A stretch of 64,000 nt of DNA, taken from positions 66,827-130,826 of the forward strand of contig JACZUF010000004.1 in NCBI GenBank assembly GCA_022573285.1. The letters are read 5' to 3'. Below are positions 41,603 to 50,561 of the stretch, piece by piece (position 1 is the first letter of the stretch; every line of letters begins with the position of its first letter). The position numbers and the translations under genes are program-made. The DNA comes from Chloroflexota bacterium (GTDB lineage Bacteria > Chloroflexota > Dehalococcoidia > Lucifugimonadales > UBA3495). The notes under the pieces were generated by a model, which did no database searches, was not told the DNA's origin, and worked only from the letters and a program-made list of their open reading frames with translations.

Positions 41603-42193
41603 ATGCTGTTGATGATCGACAACTACGATAGCTTCACCTACAACCTGTACCAATACCTGTCCGAGTTGGGCGCCGAGGTCGAGGTGGCCCGCAACGACAA
41701 GATATCCCTGGAAGAGATCCAGGACATGTCGCCGGAGGGGATAATCATCTCTCCGGGGCCATCCACTCCTCTGGAAGCGGGGATCTCCAACGACGTGATA
41801 CGCCATTTCGGTCCCAAAACACCCACCTTAGGGGTGTGCCTGGGCCATCAGTGCGTCGGCTACGTCTACGGGGCCAAGGTGGACCGGGCGGGCGAGATAC
41901 GCCACGGCAAGACCTCCATGGTCCACCACAACGGGGCCGGGGTGCTGGCCGGGCTGCCCAACCCCTTCGAAGCCATCCGCTACCACTCGTTGGTGGTCTA
42001 TCCGGAGACCGTCCCGGACACCCTGGAGGTCACCGCCACGACCGATAACGGCCTGATCATGGGGCTGCGGCATAAAGAATATCCCGTGGAGGGCGTTCAA
42101 TTCCACCCCGAGTCCATCCTGACCCCCGACGGCAAACACCTGCTGCAGAACTTCCTGGACCGGGTGAGCGCGGCGGCAGCGGTAAAGAGTTAA
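41603..42193 (+). CDS. trpG: Anthranilate synthase component II (glutaminase)
   Basis: 196 aa class I glutaminase feeding ammonia to TrpE. MLLMIDNYDSFTYNLYQYL opens the domain, SPGPSTP follows, the nucleophile elbow GVCLGHQ carries Cys79, and GVQFHPESILT supplies the His-Glu pair. Near the middle lies HGKTSMVHHNGAGVL. A PabA role for folate is possible, since one amidotransferase often serves both. ATG 41603. It follows the VOC gene by 30 bp; a toxin-antitoxin remnant separates it from trpD. Confidence 0.96.
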   Translation: MLLMIDNYDSFTYNLYQYLSELGAEVEVARNDKISLEEIQDMSPEGIIISPGPSTPLEAGISNDVIRHFGPKTPTLGVCLGHQCVGYVYGAKVDRAGEIRHGKTSMVHHNGAGVLAGLPNPFEAIRYHSLVVYPETVPDTLEVTATTDNGLIMGLRHKEYPVEGVQFHPESILTPDGKHLLQNFLDRVSAAAAVKS

Positions 42194-42252
42194 AATTGCA
42201 GAAATGAACACCTTGAAGCGATGGCGGGAATTTGCCAATGGAGGGCAGGCGC

Positions 42253-42444
42253 ATGAGCAGTCAAAGCGTGAAAGGTCAAATTCTCAAGGCGATTCAGGAC
42301 TTGCCCGACGACGCTACGGTTGAATCGGCTATGGAACGGCTTTACGTTCTTTATAAAATCGAGCAGGGCATTGAGCAGGCGGACCGTGGACAAGTTGTTT
42401 CCCAAGAAGAGGTGATGCGGCGCATGGAACAGTGGCTGAAGTAG
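42253..42444 (+). CDS. Putative antitoxin (RelE/ParE-module partner)
   Basis: 63 aa from ATG 42253, seven bases after GGAGGG; a TTG at 42232 is possible. The helical sequence MSSQSVKGQILKAIQDLPDD followed by ESAMERLYVLYKIEQGIEQ and the closing VSQEEVMRRMEQWL is typical of the small antitoxins that precede RelE/ParE toxins. Its 3' end overlaps the toxin start by 13 bp. It is inserted in the trp operon between trpG and trpD, in a slightly AT-richer patch, suggesting arrival by transfer. The toxin is frameshifted, so the module may be decaying. Confidence 0.78.
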   Translation: MSSQSVKGQILKAIQDLPDDATVESAMERLYVLYKIEQGIEQADRGQVVSQEEVMRRMEQWLK

Positions 42445-42736
42445 TCTGGACCGAGCGGGCACTGAATGATCTACAGGCAATTTACCTGTTTATGGCAAGG
42501 GATGCACCGAAATATGCTCGGTTGGTCAATCGACGCTTGTATCAGGCCACAATGAGATTGGCGGATTTTCCGAGGTCTGGCCGAGTGTATCCGAGTGGGA
42601 CAGCGAGGATGTCCGAGAGTTGATAGCCCAAAGTTACCGGATCATCTACCGCGCAATGCTGGACCAAGACCGCGTTGAAATACTGCTGATCCATCACGGT
42701 GCGATGCCTCTTGAGGGATCGGATCCCGACAGATAG
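42432..42736 (+). pseudogene. RelE/ParE-type toxin with frameshift
   Basis: Starts at GTG 42432 overlapping the antitoxin. Frame one reads VVWTERALNDLQAIYLFMAR, NRRLYQATMRLADFPRSGRVYP and then runs off family into a stop at 42621-42623. Adding one base near 42594 restores EWDSEDVRELIAQSYRII and YRAMLDQDRVEILLIHHGAM, ending at TAG 42734-42736. The restored protein (about 101 aa) matches ParE/RelE length and ends like family members. Either a real single-base deletion that inactivates the toxin or a sequencing error. trpD begins 55 bp later. Confidence 0.78.
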
Positions 42737-42791
42737 AGGTGGTTCGTCCTGACCTTTTGTCGATTTGCGAGAGGTCTAGCGGGAGTTTTAA

Positions 42792-43811
42792 TTGGATATC
42801 CGTGAAGCGATAGACCTGGTCGTCTCGGGCGATTCTCTGTCCATGGATAACGCGGCGTCGGTCATGCGGCAGATCATGTCGGGCGAGGCCACCCCGGCCC
42901 AGTTGGGGTCGTTCTTGACCGCGCTCCGGCTCAAGGGTGAGTCCACCGAGGAGATCGCCGGCATGGCGACGATCATGCGTGAGTTCTCCCTGAAGGTCAA
43001 TGTGGAAGGCATGTTGGTCGACTCCGTGGGCACCGGCGGCGACGGCTTGAACACCTTCAATATCTCCACCGCAGCGGCCTTCGTCGCGGCGGGCGCCGGG
43101 TTGAAGGTGGCAAAACACGGCAACCGGGCCGCCACGGGCGCCTGCGGCAGCGCCGACGTGCTGGAAGAACTGGGAGTGCGCATCGACCTTCCGCCAGAGG
43201 ATGTGGAGCGCTGCATCAGGGAAAGCGGCATCGGGTTCATGTTTGCCCAGGCGTACCATCCCTCCATGCGCCACGCCGCGCCGGTGCGCCGGGAGATCGG
43301 CATCCGCACCGTGTTCAATATCTTAGGTCCGTTGACCAACCCGGCGGGGGCGCAGTCCGAGCTGGTCGGAGTGGCCTTCCCGGAACTGGGCGAGAAGATG
43401 GCGGCGGTTTTGGGCCTTCTGGACACCCACCACTCGATCGTCGTCCACGGCGACGGCGGTCTGGATGAAATGACGTTGTCCGGGGATACCTCGGTCTGGG
43501 AGGTCGTTGGGGGCAAGGTGAGCCACTGGACCCTGTCGGTGGCTGACACCGGGCTGCCGGTTACGCCCATCGCGGCGGTGCGGGGCGGCGACAAAGCGGC
43601 CAACGCCAAGACAATGCGGGCGTTGCTGGACGGAGAAGGCGGCCCCGTGCGCGATTACGTGCTGCTGAACAGCGCGGGGGTGCTGCTGGTGGGAGACCTG
43701 GTCTCCAACATTCGAGACGGCGTGCAACTGGCCGCCCAGGCCATCGACAGCGGCGCGGCCAAGGACCGGATGGAATCCATGATCGAGGTTAGCCAGGCGG
43801 GTGGCGGCTGA
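42792..43811 (+). CDS. trpD: Anthranilate phosphoribosyltransferase
   Basis: Joins anthranilate to PRPP. 339 aa, usual length. It has MRQIMSGEATPAQLGSFLTA (helical N-domain), DSVGTGGDGLNTFNISTAAA (PRPP diphosphate loop), AKHGNRAATGACGSADVLE and the FAQAYHPSMRHAAPVRREIG segment with FNILGPLTNPAGA. Start is TTG 42792, following GGGAG; no ATG fits. It is downstream of the TA module and 65 bp before trpC. Confidence 0.96.
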   Translation: MDIREAIDLVVSGDSLSMDNAASVMRQIMSGEATPAQLGSFLTALRLKGESTEEIAGMATIMREFSLKVNVEGMLVDSVGTGGDGLNTFNISTAAAFVAAGAGLKVAKHGNRAATGACGSADVLEELGVRIDLPPEDVERCIRESGIGFMFAQAYHPSMRHAAPVRREIGIRTVFNILGPLTNPAGAQSELVGVAFPELGEKMAAVLGLLDTHHSIVVHGDGGLDEMTLSGDTSVWEVVGGKVSHWTLSVADTGLPVTPIAAVRGGDKAANAKTMRALLDGEGGPVRDYVLLNSAGVLLVGDLVSNIRDGVQLAAQAIDSGAAKDRMESMIEVSQAGGG

Positions 43812-43876
43812 ACCGCTCCAGAAGGGTTTATGAACTATAGTGCTAGACTGGATTTTCGGATTACCACAGAAGAAAA

Positions 43877-44677
43877 ATGCCAAGCATCCTAGATGAAATA
43901 GTCGCCGCCAAGCGTATCGAGTTGGCGGAAAGCAAGTCCCAGGTGACCCTGGCGGACCTGGAGGCGGTGGCCGGCGGCCAGCCCCGGCCCCTTAACCTGT
44001 CTGGGGCTTTACTTGGTGGCGGTGTCCGTCTGATAGCTGAGGTGAAGAAGGCCTCCCCCTCCCGGGGGCTTCTTGCGCCGGACTTCGACCATCTGAAGCT
44101 GGCCGAGACCTACGCCAGCAACGGGGCCGCCGCCATTTCGTGCCTGACCGACCTTCGGTTCCAGGGCGAGCTTGACCATCTGCGGCAGATCAAAAAGACC
44201 GGAGCGTCCCAGCGCGCCCCGGTGCTGCGCAAAGACTTCATATTCGACCCCTACCAGATAGTGGAGACCCGGGCCGCCGGGGCCGACGCGCTGCTGCTCA
44301 TCGTGGCCATCCTGGAGCCAGACCAGTTGAAGGAACTGCTGGATGCAGCCCAGTCACACTGGATGCAGTGCCTGGTGGAGGTCCACGACGAAGGGGAGCT
44401 TGAGACGGCGGTGGACGCCGGGGCCGAGATCATCGGCATCAACAACCGCGACCTGCGCACCTTCACCACCGACCTGGCCGTAACGGAGCGGCTGGCTCCG
44501 CTGGTGCCCATGGGCAAGCAGATCGTCAGCGAAAGCGGCATCTTCACCCGCGAGCACCTGGGCCGGTTGGACCGCCTCAAGGTCAACGCGGCACTGGTCG
44601 GCGAGGCCCTAGTGACCGCCCCGGACGTCGGCGAGAAGGTCCGGGAGTTGACCGGACAAAAAGCGCCGGCGGCATGA
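43877..44677 (+). CDS. trpC: Indole-3-glycerol phosphate synthase
   Basis: 266 aa (beta/alpha)8 barrel. ILDEIVAAKRIEL starts helix alpha-0, RLIAEVKKASPSRGLL carries the catalytic Lys and the KxSPS motif, and VLRKDFIFDPYQI, LLIVAILEP, LVEVHDEGEL, INNRDLRTF and SESGIF are the remaining active-site strands. ATG 43877. The trpF start overlaps its stop by 4 bp (ATGA), so translation is coupled. Confidence 0.97.
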   Translation: MPSILDEIVAAKRIELAESKSQVTLADLEAVAGGQPRPLNLSGALLGGGVRLIAEVKKASPSRGLLAPDFDHLKLAETYASNGAAAISCLTDLRFQGELDHLRQIKKTGASQRAPVLRKDFIFDPYQIVETRAAGADALLLIVAILEPDQLKELLDAAQSHWMQCLVEVHDEGELETAVDAGAEIIGINNRDLRTFTTDLAVTERLAPLVPMGKQIVSESGIFTREHLGRLDRLKVNAALVGEALVTAPDVGEKVRELTGQKAPAA

Positions 44678-45357
44678 CCATGACTTCCCAAGAGATAAGG
44701 GTCAAGATCTGCGGTATCCGTGACTTGGACGACGGGCTGGCGGCGGCTGACGCGGGGGCTGATTTCATCGGGATGGTCTTTGTGCCGGAGCGCCACCGGC
44801 GCATCACTCCGGAGGCCGCCAAGGTCATCGTGGACGGGGTCAGGAACTCAGGCGGGCCCGTGCCCCGCATCGTGGGCCTCTTCGCCGACCAGCTATTGGA
44901 CGAAGTTAACGCCATAGTCGAATACTGCGGACTGGACCTGGCCCAGTTGTGCGGAAAAGAATCGGTTGAGTACGCCGGTCAAGTCGGCTGCGACGTGATT
45001 AAAGTGGTGCACGTTGCCGAGTCCGCCACAGCATCAGACGATGCCGGAACCGGCGAACGCCTGAAAGACTACAGCGGCGTTGGGCATCTAGTAACGCTGG
45101 ACCGTTATGTTGAGGGGATACAAGGTGGCACTGGAGAGGGTTTCGACTGGGCCGTCGCAGCCCTCCTTTCCCAGGCTGGCCTTCCCTTCCTGCTGGCCGG
45201 CGGGCTTTCTCCGGAGAACGTGGCCCAGGCGATAGCGGAAGTGCGGCCCTGGGGCGTGGACGTGTCCAGCGGAGTCGAGACCGGCGGCGACAAGGACCAT
45301 CAGAAGATTCGGGATTTCATGCGGAACGCCAGAACAGCCGCAGGCAAGACGGCTTAA
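44674..45357 (+). CDS. trpF: Phosphoribosylanthranilate isomerase
   Basis: 227 aa barrel enzyme, the Amadori step of Trp synthesis. [27 protein letters not shown] holds the catalytic Cys (KICG), RIVGLFADQ and [10 protein letters not shown] follow, and the C-terminal end [16 protein letters not shown]...GVDVSSGVE carries the phosphate-binding turns. It is a little longer than the usual 200-210 aa because of a segment around residues 120-150 ([14 protein letters not shown]). ATG 44674 overlaps the trpC stop. Confidence 0.95.
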   Translation: MTMTSQEIRVKICGIRDLDDGLAAADAGADFIGMVFVPERHRRITPEAAKVIVDGVRNSGGPVPRIVGLFADQLLDEVNAIVEYCGLDLAQLCGKESVEYAGQVGCDVIKVVHVAESATASDDAGTGERLKDYSGVGHLVTLDRYVEGIQGGTGEGFDWAVAALLSQAGLPFLLAGGLSPENVAQAIAEVRPWGVDVSSGVETGGDKDHQKIRDFMRNARTAAGKTA

Positions 45358-45376
45358 CGGAGCAAAGGAACACCAG

Positions 45377-46588
45377 ATGCCAGATGAAAACGCGGCGCGC
45401 CGCTTCCCGGACGACCGGGGGCGGTTCGGCGACTATGGCGGCAAGTTTATCCCTGAGACGCTTATGGCCGCCGTGGCCGAGTTGGAGGAGGCGTACCTCA
45501 GCGCCAAAGAGGACGATGAATTTCAGGACCGGCTCTCCCATCTGCTCCACACCTACGCCGGGCGGCCCACGGCCCTCTACTTCGCCGAGAACCTGACCCG
45601 CCACTGCGGCGGGGCCAAGATCTACCTCAAGCGGGAGGACCTGGCCCACACCGGGGCGCACAAGATCAACAACGCCCTGGGCCAGGCGCTGTTGGCCCAG
45701 CACATGGGCAAGAAGCGGATCATCGCCGAGACCGGGGCCGGGCAGCACGGCGTCGCCGCAGCCACCGCCTGCGCCATGTTGGACCTGGAATGTATCGTCT
45801 ACATGGGCAGCGAGGATATCCAACGCCAGTCGCTGAACGTCTACCGCATGAAGCTGCTCGAGGCTGAAGTCGTGCCTGTCGAGTCGGGCACGCGCACCCT
45901 GAAGGACGCAATCAACGAGGCCATCCGCGACTGGGTGACCAACGTGGAGACCACCCATTATCTGATCGGCAGCGTGGTCGGCCCCCATCCCTATCCCGTG
46001 ATGGTGCGCGACTTCCAGACGGTCATCGGACGGGAGGCCAGGGCCCAGTTGTTGGAGGCTGAAGGACGGCTGCCGGACTACGTGCTGGCCTGCGTCGGCG
46101 GCGGCAGCAACTCCATCGGCATTTTCCATCCCTTCGTGCCGGACGAAGATGTGAGACTGATCGGCTTGGAGGCCGGCGGCGAAGGGGTCGACACCGGCAG
46201 ACACTCGGCCACCCTCAGCGCTGGGCGTCCCGGCGTGCTTCACGGCGCGATGTCCTATCTGCTACAGGACAAGCACGGGCAGGTGCAGGAGACCCACAGC
46301 ATCTCGGCGGGGCTGGACTACCCCGGTGTGGGCCCCGAACACAGTTACCTGAAGGACTTGGGTAGGGCCGAGTACCGGGAGGTCAGCGACGCCCAGGCCC
46401 TGGAGGCGTTCCATCTCTTGTGCCGCACCGAGGGCATCATCCCGGCGCTGGAGTCTTCCCACGCGGTGTTTGCCGCCGTGGAGTTGGCCGGAAAGCTGAC
46501 GCCGGACCAGATAGTTCTGGTCTGCCTCAGCGGCCGGGGCGACAAAGACATCAACATTGTCGCCCAAGAGTCGGGACTCCAGATATAG
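45377..46588 (+). CDS. trpB: Tryptophan synthase beta chain
   Basis: 403 aa PLP enzyme that joins indole and serine. It opens [23 protein letters not shown], carries the PLP Lys96 in [20 protein letters not shown], then [25 protein letters not shown] (phosphate cup) and SGRGDKDI. It is the TrpB1 (TrpA-dependent) type. No trpA gene follows: the next gene is an SDR. trpA is normally adjacent, so it must be elsewhere or replaced. Confidence 0.97.
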   Translation: MPDENAARRFPDDRGRFGDYGGKFIPETLMAAVAELEEAYLSAKEDDEFQDRLSHLLHTYAGRPTALYFAENLTRHCGGAKIYLKREDLAHTGAHKINNALGQALLAQHMGKKRIIAETGAGQHGVAAATACAMLDLECIVYMGSEDIQRQSLNVYRMKLLEAEVVPVESGTRTLKDAINEAIRDWVTNVETTHYLIGSVVGPHPYPVMVRDFQTVIGREARAQLLEAEGRLPDYVLACVGGGSNSIGIFHPFVPDEDVRLIGLEAGGEGVDTGRHSATLSAGRPGVLHGAMSYLLQDKHGQVQETHSISAGLDYPGVGPEHSYLKDLGRAEYREVSDAQALEAFHLLCRTEGIIPALESSHAVFAAVELAGKLTPDQIVLVCLSGRGDKDINIVAQESGLQI

Positions 46589-46660
46589 CCCGGTGCAACC
46601 ACCCCCTCCCAGGCTCGCGCGGCCAATTTTCCAGCCGTAATCCAGAGGCAATCGCCATGC

Positions 46661-46741
46661 TATAATGGGCTGCCGATTCGCCTGAGCCGTATCTGAACGG
46701 CCTCCGGCTCAATCTCGGTGCGAATTCCGCCAAATAGCCAA
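46661..46741 (+). promoter_or_regulatory. Promoter and leader of SDR gene, similar to the 36568 leader
   Basis: Extended -10 TGCTATAAT (TATAAT 46661-46666) followed by a leader ending TTCCGCCAAATAGCCAA (46725-46741). Blocks TGCCG, GAACGGCCTCCGGCT and the final 17 bases recur in order upstream of the SLC13 gene. It matches no riboswitch class I know. Confidence 0.5.
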
Positions 46742-46764
46742 ACAGGCAAGTTGGAGACACGACT

Positions 46765-47562
46765 ATGGACCTGGGCCTTCAGGACAAAGTGGCAATCATC
46801 ACGGGTGGAAGTGACGGGATTGGCAAAGCGGCCGCATTGAGCATGGCCAAAGAGGGGGCCAACGTGGTGATCGTGGCCCGGCGGCAGGAAGTGCTCGACC
46901 AGGCGGTCCAGGACATCAAGACGGCTACCGAGGGTTCGGTAGTCCCACTGTCGCTGGACGTAACCTCGGACGGGGCGTCCCAGACGATGATCAAGACGGC
47001 CCTGGACAACTTCGGCCGGGTCGATATCGTGGTCAACAACGCGGGCACGTCCATGGCCAAACCCTTCGAAAGCGTTAGCCACGAGGACTGGGCATCGGAC
47101 TTTGACCTGAAGGTCTGGGCCGCGGTCCGGTTGATGCAAGACGCCATCGTTGAGATGCGGAAGGTCGGCGGTGGCCGGATCATAAATGTAACGAACCTGG
47201 GCGGCCGGACCCCCGGCCCGTCTTCCATGCCCACATCCATCTCCCGGGCGGCTGGGATCGCCATCACCAAGGGCCTGTCCAAGGACCTGGCCAAGGACAA
47301 CATCCTGGTCACCACCGTTTGCATCGGGCTGGTCAAGAGCGGCCAGCACCAACGCCGTTACGATGCCCGTCTCGAGAAGGAGCCCAACCTGTCCATCGAG
47401 ACCTTCTACGACGAACTGGCCAAGGCGCGCTCCGTGCCCTTGGGCCGCGTGGCCGAGCCCGAGGAAGCCGGCGACGTCATCGCCTTCCTGGCTTCGGCGA
47501 GGGCCAGTTACCTCACCGGCATCGCGGTGAACCTGGACGGCGGCGCTTCGGCAGTCCTTTAG
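46765..47562 (+). CDS. SDR family protein lacking the catalytic Tyr/Lys
   Basis: 265 aa with an intact NAD(P) fold: TGGSDGIG at residues 13-20 and NNAG at 91-94. The active site is unusual. Where YxxxK should be the sequence reads TSISRAAG, placing Thr157 and Arg161 at the Tyr and Lys positions, and the serine region is NVTNLGG. The C-terminus ASYLTGIAVNLDGGASAV is normal. It may be a non-catalytic or altered SDR. A leader shared with the SLC13 gene precedes it. The next gene is an aminotransferase 75 bp downstream on the same strand. Confidence 0.85.
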   Translation: MDLGLQDKVAIITGGSDGIGKAAALSMAKEGANVVIVARRQEVLDQAVQDIKTATEGSVVPLSLDVTSDGASQTMIKTALDNFGRVDIVVNNAGTSMAKPFESVSHEDWASDFDLKVWAAVRLMQDAIVEMRKVGGGRIINVTNLGGRTPGPSSMPTSISRAAGIAITKGLSKDLAKDNILVTTVCIGLVKSGQHQRRYDARLEKEPNLSIETFYDELAKARSVPLGRVAEPEEAGDVIAFLASARASYLTGIAVNLDGGASAVL

Positions 47563-47637
47563 CCCCGCCGCGGATTCGGGCGGTCGCCGGCCCAGATATC
47601 TAAACCATGAGAAGGTCCATGCGACCGGAGGTCATGC

Positions 47638-48834
47638 TTGACTAGCTCCTACATGAATGAATTGCAGCCGCCCCAGAGGGTGCTGTTGGGGCCCGGACCA
47701 AGCACCGTTCACCCTCGGGTGCTGCAGGCGATGGCCACCCCCGTGGTGGGACACTTGGACCCGGCATTCTTCCAGGTGATGGATGACGTATGCGAGATGC
47801 TGCGCGAGGTTTTCCACACCAACAACACGATGACCCTACCCATCTCGGCCACCGGCACGGGTGCCATGGAGGCGGCCTGCGTCAACATTATCGAGCCGGG
47901 CGACTCTGTGCTCATCTGCCGGAACGGCTATTTTGGCATCCGCCTGGCCGACATCGCGGAACGCTGCGGGGCCACCGTCCACCTGATGGACACCCCCTGG
48001 GGCAAGGCCGTGGATCCCCAGATGCTGCGGGACGAACTCAAGAAGCACTCGGGGCTCAAGGCCGTGGGCGTGGTCCATGCCGAGACGTCCACCGGCGTGC
48101 TGAGCTCGGTAAATGAATTGGTCGATGTGATTCACGAGCACGGCGCGCTGGCCATCGTCGATGCCGTGACGTCCTTGGGCGGCCATGAGATGAGGATGGA
48201 CGACTGGGGCATCGACATCTGCTACAGCGCCACCCAAAAGTGCTTGGGAGCCCCGCCGGGACTGGCCCCCATCAGCCTCAGCGGCGCGGCCATGGATGTG
48301 GTCAGCAATCGGAAGAGCAAAGTCCAGAGCTTCTACTTCAACCTCAAAGACCTGGAGGCCTACTGGAACGAGACCAGGGCTTATCACCATACCTCGCCCA
48401 TCAACATGACCTACGCCCTGCGGGAAGCCCTGCGCATGATGATGGAGGAGGGCCTGGAGAACCGGATACAGCGGCATGCCAGGGTGGCGGACGGGCTTCG
48501 CGCCGGCGTGGAGGCCTTGGGAATGACGCTGCTGGCCGAGGAAGGGCACCGGCTTAACCCGTTGACCACGGTATCGGTCCCAGAGGGAATCGACGACGCC
48601 AAGGTACGGAGGACCCTGCTGGACGATTACGACATCGAGATCGGCGGCGGCCTGGGAGAATTCCGGGGCAAGGCTTGGCGCATCGGCCTGATGGGCGAAT
48701 CGGCCCGGGAAAAGAACGTCTTCGCGCTACTCTCCGCCCTAGAGTCGATCTTATCCAAAGAGGGCTATGAGGTGGCCTTCGGCGCCAGCCTATCGGCGGC
48801 CCAGCGGGCCATAGCGACCTTCGGCGATAATTAG
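47638..48834 (+). CDS. Class V aminotransferase (alanine-glyoxylate/serine-pyruvate type)
   Basis: 398 aa PLP enzyme of the AGXT/SPT group: [17 protein letters not shown] opens it, then [31 protein letters not shown], the [11 protein letters not shown] strand and [15 protein letters not shown] with the PLP lysine. The end is [20 protein letters not shown]. Start TTG 47638 sits eight bases after CGGAGG; ATG 47653 is the alternative. It transfers amino groups between alanine or serine and glyoxylate. A glycolate oxidase cluster lies convergently 0.4 kb away, so glyoxylate made there could be its substrate (inference). Confidence 0.92.
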   Translation: MTSSYMNELQPPQRVLLGPGPSTVHPRVLQAMATPVVGHLDPAFFQVMDDVCEMLREVFHTNNTMTLPISATGTGAMEAACVNIIEPGDSVLICRNGYFGIRLADIAERCGATVHLMDTPWGKAVDPQMLRDELKKHSGLKAVGVVHAETSTGVLSSVNELVDVIHEHGALAIVDAVTSLGGHEMRMDDWGIDICYSATQKCLGAPPGLAPISLSGAAMDVVSNRKSKVQSFYFNLKDLEAYWNETRAYHHTSPINMTYALREALRMMMEEGLENRIQRHARVADGLRAGVEALGMTLLAEEGHRLNPLTTVSVPEGIDDAKVRRTLLDDYDIEIGGGLGEFRGKAWRIGLMGESAREKNVFALLSALESILSKEGYEVAFGASLSAAQRAIATFGDN

Positions 48835-48854
48835 ATAGCAGGAATATCAACCTA

Positions 48855-48891
48855 GCACGTAGGGGCACGGCAATGCCGTGCCCCTACGTGC
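48855..48891. repeat. Family A palindrome, copy 9
   Basis: GCACGTAGGGGCACGGC-AAT-GCCGTGCCCCTACGTGC, 17-bp perfect arms, 20 bp past the aminotransferase stop. Core identical to copies 1 and 6. Confidence 0.92.
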
Positions 48892-48904
48892 GTCATGCCG
48901 ACAC

Positions 48905-48932
48905 CGTTATTCCGGCGCAGGCCGAAATCCAG
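48905..48932. repeat. Family D repeat, copy 2
   Basis: CGTTATTCCGGCGCAGGCCG then AAATCCAG, similar to 14079-14106. Next to Family A copies, as at the first site. Confidence 0.55.
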
Positions 48933-49000
48933 AGCGGTGGCCTTTAACCTAATTTCATTCGGCCAGATGCAATGGCTCCCTCTCGATGGACATAATCCTC

Positions 49001-49030
49001 CGTAGGGCGGGTTTTCAACCCGCCCTCACG
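49001..49030. repeat. Family A palindrome, copy 10
   Basis: GTAGGGCGGGTTTT / AACCCGCCCTCAC, near-perfect arms. Confidence 0.8.
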
Positions 49031-49118
49031 TTCATAAACGAAGCCTGAAGCAATCAGCGTGTTTGTGGGCCACCCCGAATTCTAGCAATAGAGTTTCTCT
49101 TGCTAACCATGTTTGCGC

Positions 49119-49201
49119 CGACATGCCTCTCCCTGGCGGTCCCATAGTTTCGACAACCACGGCGGCATTGAAAAAGGGCAGGTTGGAAACCTGCCCCTAC
49201 G
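49119..49201. repeat. Family A palindrome, copy 11, inside the longer 85-bp repeat
   Basis: ACATGCCTCTCCC and GTTTCGACAACC blocks precede the hairpin AAGGGCAGGTT / AACCTGCCCCT (49174-49201). The order and spacing match 15318-15404. The whole 48835-49244 gap between convergent genes consists largely of such repeats. Confidence 0.8.
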
Positions 49202-49244
49202 ATACTTGATTCCATTGAAATCCGGTATGGCTCAGGTCCGCTTT

Positions 49245-50561
49245 TTAGGACCCTTCCAGCCCATAAGCCTCGTCCAGGATGTCCACCACGTGGCGGACCC
49301 GGCCCGCCGTCTTCCGCGACCTGAAACCCTGCTCCACCTGCAGCATACAGCCCGGATTGGCCGTGATCACTTCGTGGGTCCCCGTGGCATCGATACAGTT
49401 CATCTTTCGTTTGAGCAGCCGCTGGGACAGGTCGGGCTGGACCGTTGAGTAGATGCCGGCCCCGCCGCAACAGAGGCTGGAATTTTCCATCTCCACCAGC
49501 TCCAGCCCTGGGATCGAGTTTAAGATTTCCCGCGGCGCGGCGGTGATGCGCTGGGCGTGGGCCAGGTGGCATGGGTCTAGGTAGGTGACCTTCCGGTTGA
49601 TCGCCGCCGTGGGAGCTTGAAAGGGCAGGCCCGTCAAAAACTCGGTCACGTCCTGGGTCATCTCGCCGAAACGGGCCGCCTTGGCGCTGTAATCGGGGTC
49701 GTCCTTCAACAATTCGGCGTATTCCTTCATGGTGGAACCGCAGCCGGCGGACGAAGTGACCACCCGCTCCACTCCGGCGGCCATCAACGAGTCGATGTTG
49801 GTCCGGGCCATGGCGCGGCTGCCATCGAGGTCGCCGGCGTGGCCGTTCAGCGCTCCGCAGCAACCCTGACCTAGGGGCACCATCACATCGCAACCGTTGC
49901 GGATCAGCACCCGGACCGTGGCTTCCATGGTCGAGCCCTGCGCCAAGGGCATGACGCAGCCGGACAGCAGGGCGACGGTCATCTTCTTCACGCCCTGGGC
50001 CGGATGGACCGTGTCTGACGGCCCGAAGAAACGCTTCCCCATTGGAGGCAATTGGGCCTCCAGTTTGGCGATCCCGCCGGGCAGCAGGTAGAGCAGGTGG
50101 GACAGCCGGAGCAGCCTCTGGATGCCCAGCCGCTGGTAAAGGCGGATGAGGTGGGCCCCGAACCGCAAACGCCGTGGATTGGGCAACGCGGCGTTTAGGA
50201 AAAAGCGGCTGAGCCGCCGCAGTTCACGGGACTGGAGACCGGCGGCCCGGACCTGGGCGCGGGTGCGTTCCATGATGCGGCCGTAGGGCACGCCTGAAGG
50301 GCACACCGCCTCGCAGGCGCGGCACTGGAGGCACATATCCCAGTGGGATACGATCCTGGGGGTGATCTCCACCCGCCCCTCGTTCACCGCCTTCATCAGC
50401 GCAAGCCGGCCCCTGGGCGACTCCATCTCCAGCCCCGTCTCCACGTAGGTCGGGCAGGCGCTGAGGCAGAGCCCACAGTGGACGCAACGGTAGAGGTCGG
50501 ACTCGGCCGGGGCGTCGGGGCCGGTGAACCCGCCGGTTAATTCAGTCGATGGTTGGACCAT
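49245..50561 (-). CDS. glcF: Glycolate oxidase iron-sulfur subunit
   Basis: 438 aa. Two 4Fe-4S motifs, CVHCGLCLSACPTYVETG and CLQCRACEAVCPSGV, are followed by two CCG domains (GCCGALNGHAGD; SLCCGGAGIY with upstream DPCHLAH). These are the marks of GlcF/heterodisulfide-reductase-like subunits that pass electrons from the flavoproteins to quinone. ATG 50561 directly follows the glcE stop (TAG-ATG), indicating coupled translation. It is the third gene of glcD-glcE-glcF. Lactate or another 2-hydroxyacid could equally be the substrate. Confidence 0.93.
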   Translation of the reverse strand: MVQPSTELTGGFTGPDAPAESDLYRCVHCGLCLSACPTYVETGLEMESPRGRLALMKAVNEGRVEITPRIVSHWDMCLQCRACEAVCPSGVPYGRIMERTRAQVRAAGLQSRELRRLSRFFLNAALPNPRRLRFGAHLIRLYQRLGIQRLLRLSHLLYLLPGGIAKLEAQLPPMGKRFFGPSDTVHPAQGVKKMTVALLSGCVMPLAQGSTMEATVRVLIRNGCDVMVPLGQGCCGALNGHAGDLDGSRAMARTNIDSLMAAGVERVVTSSAGCGSTMKEYAELLKDDPDYSAKAARFGEMTQDVTEFLTGLPFQAPTAAINRKVTYLDPCHLAHAQRITAAPREILNSIPGLELVEMENSSLCCGGAGIYSTVQPDLSQRLLKRKMNCIDATGTHEVITANPGCMLQVEQGFRSRKTAGRVRHVVDILDEAYGLEGS

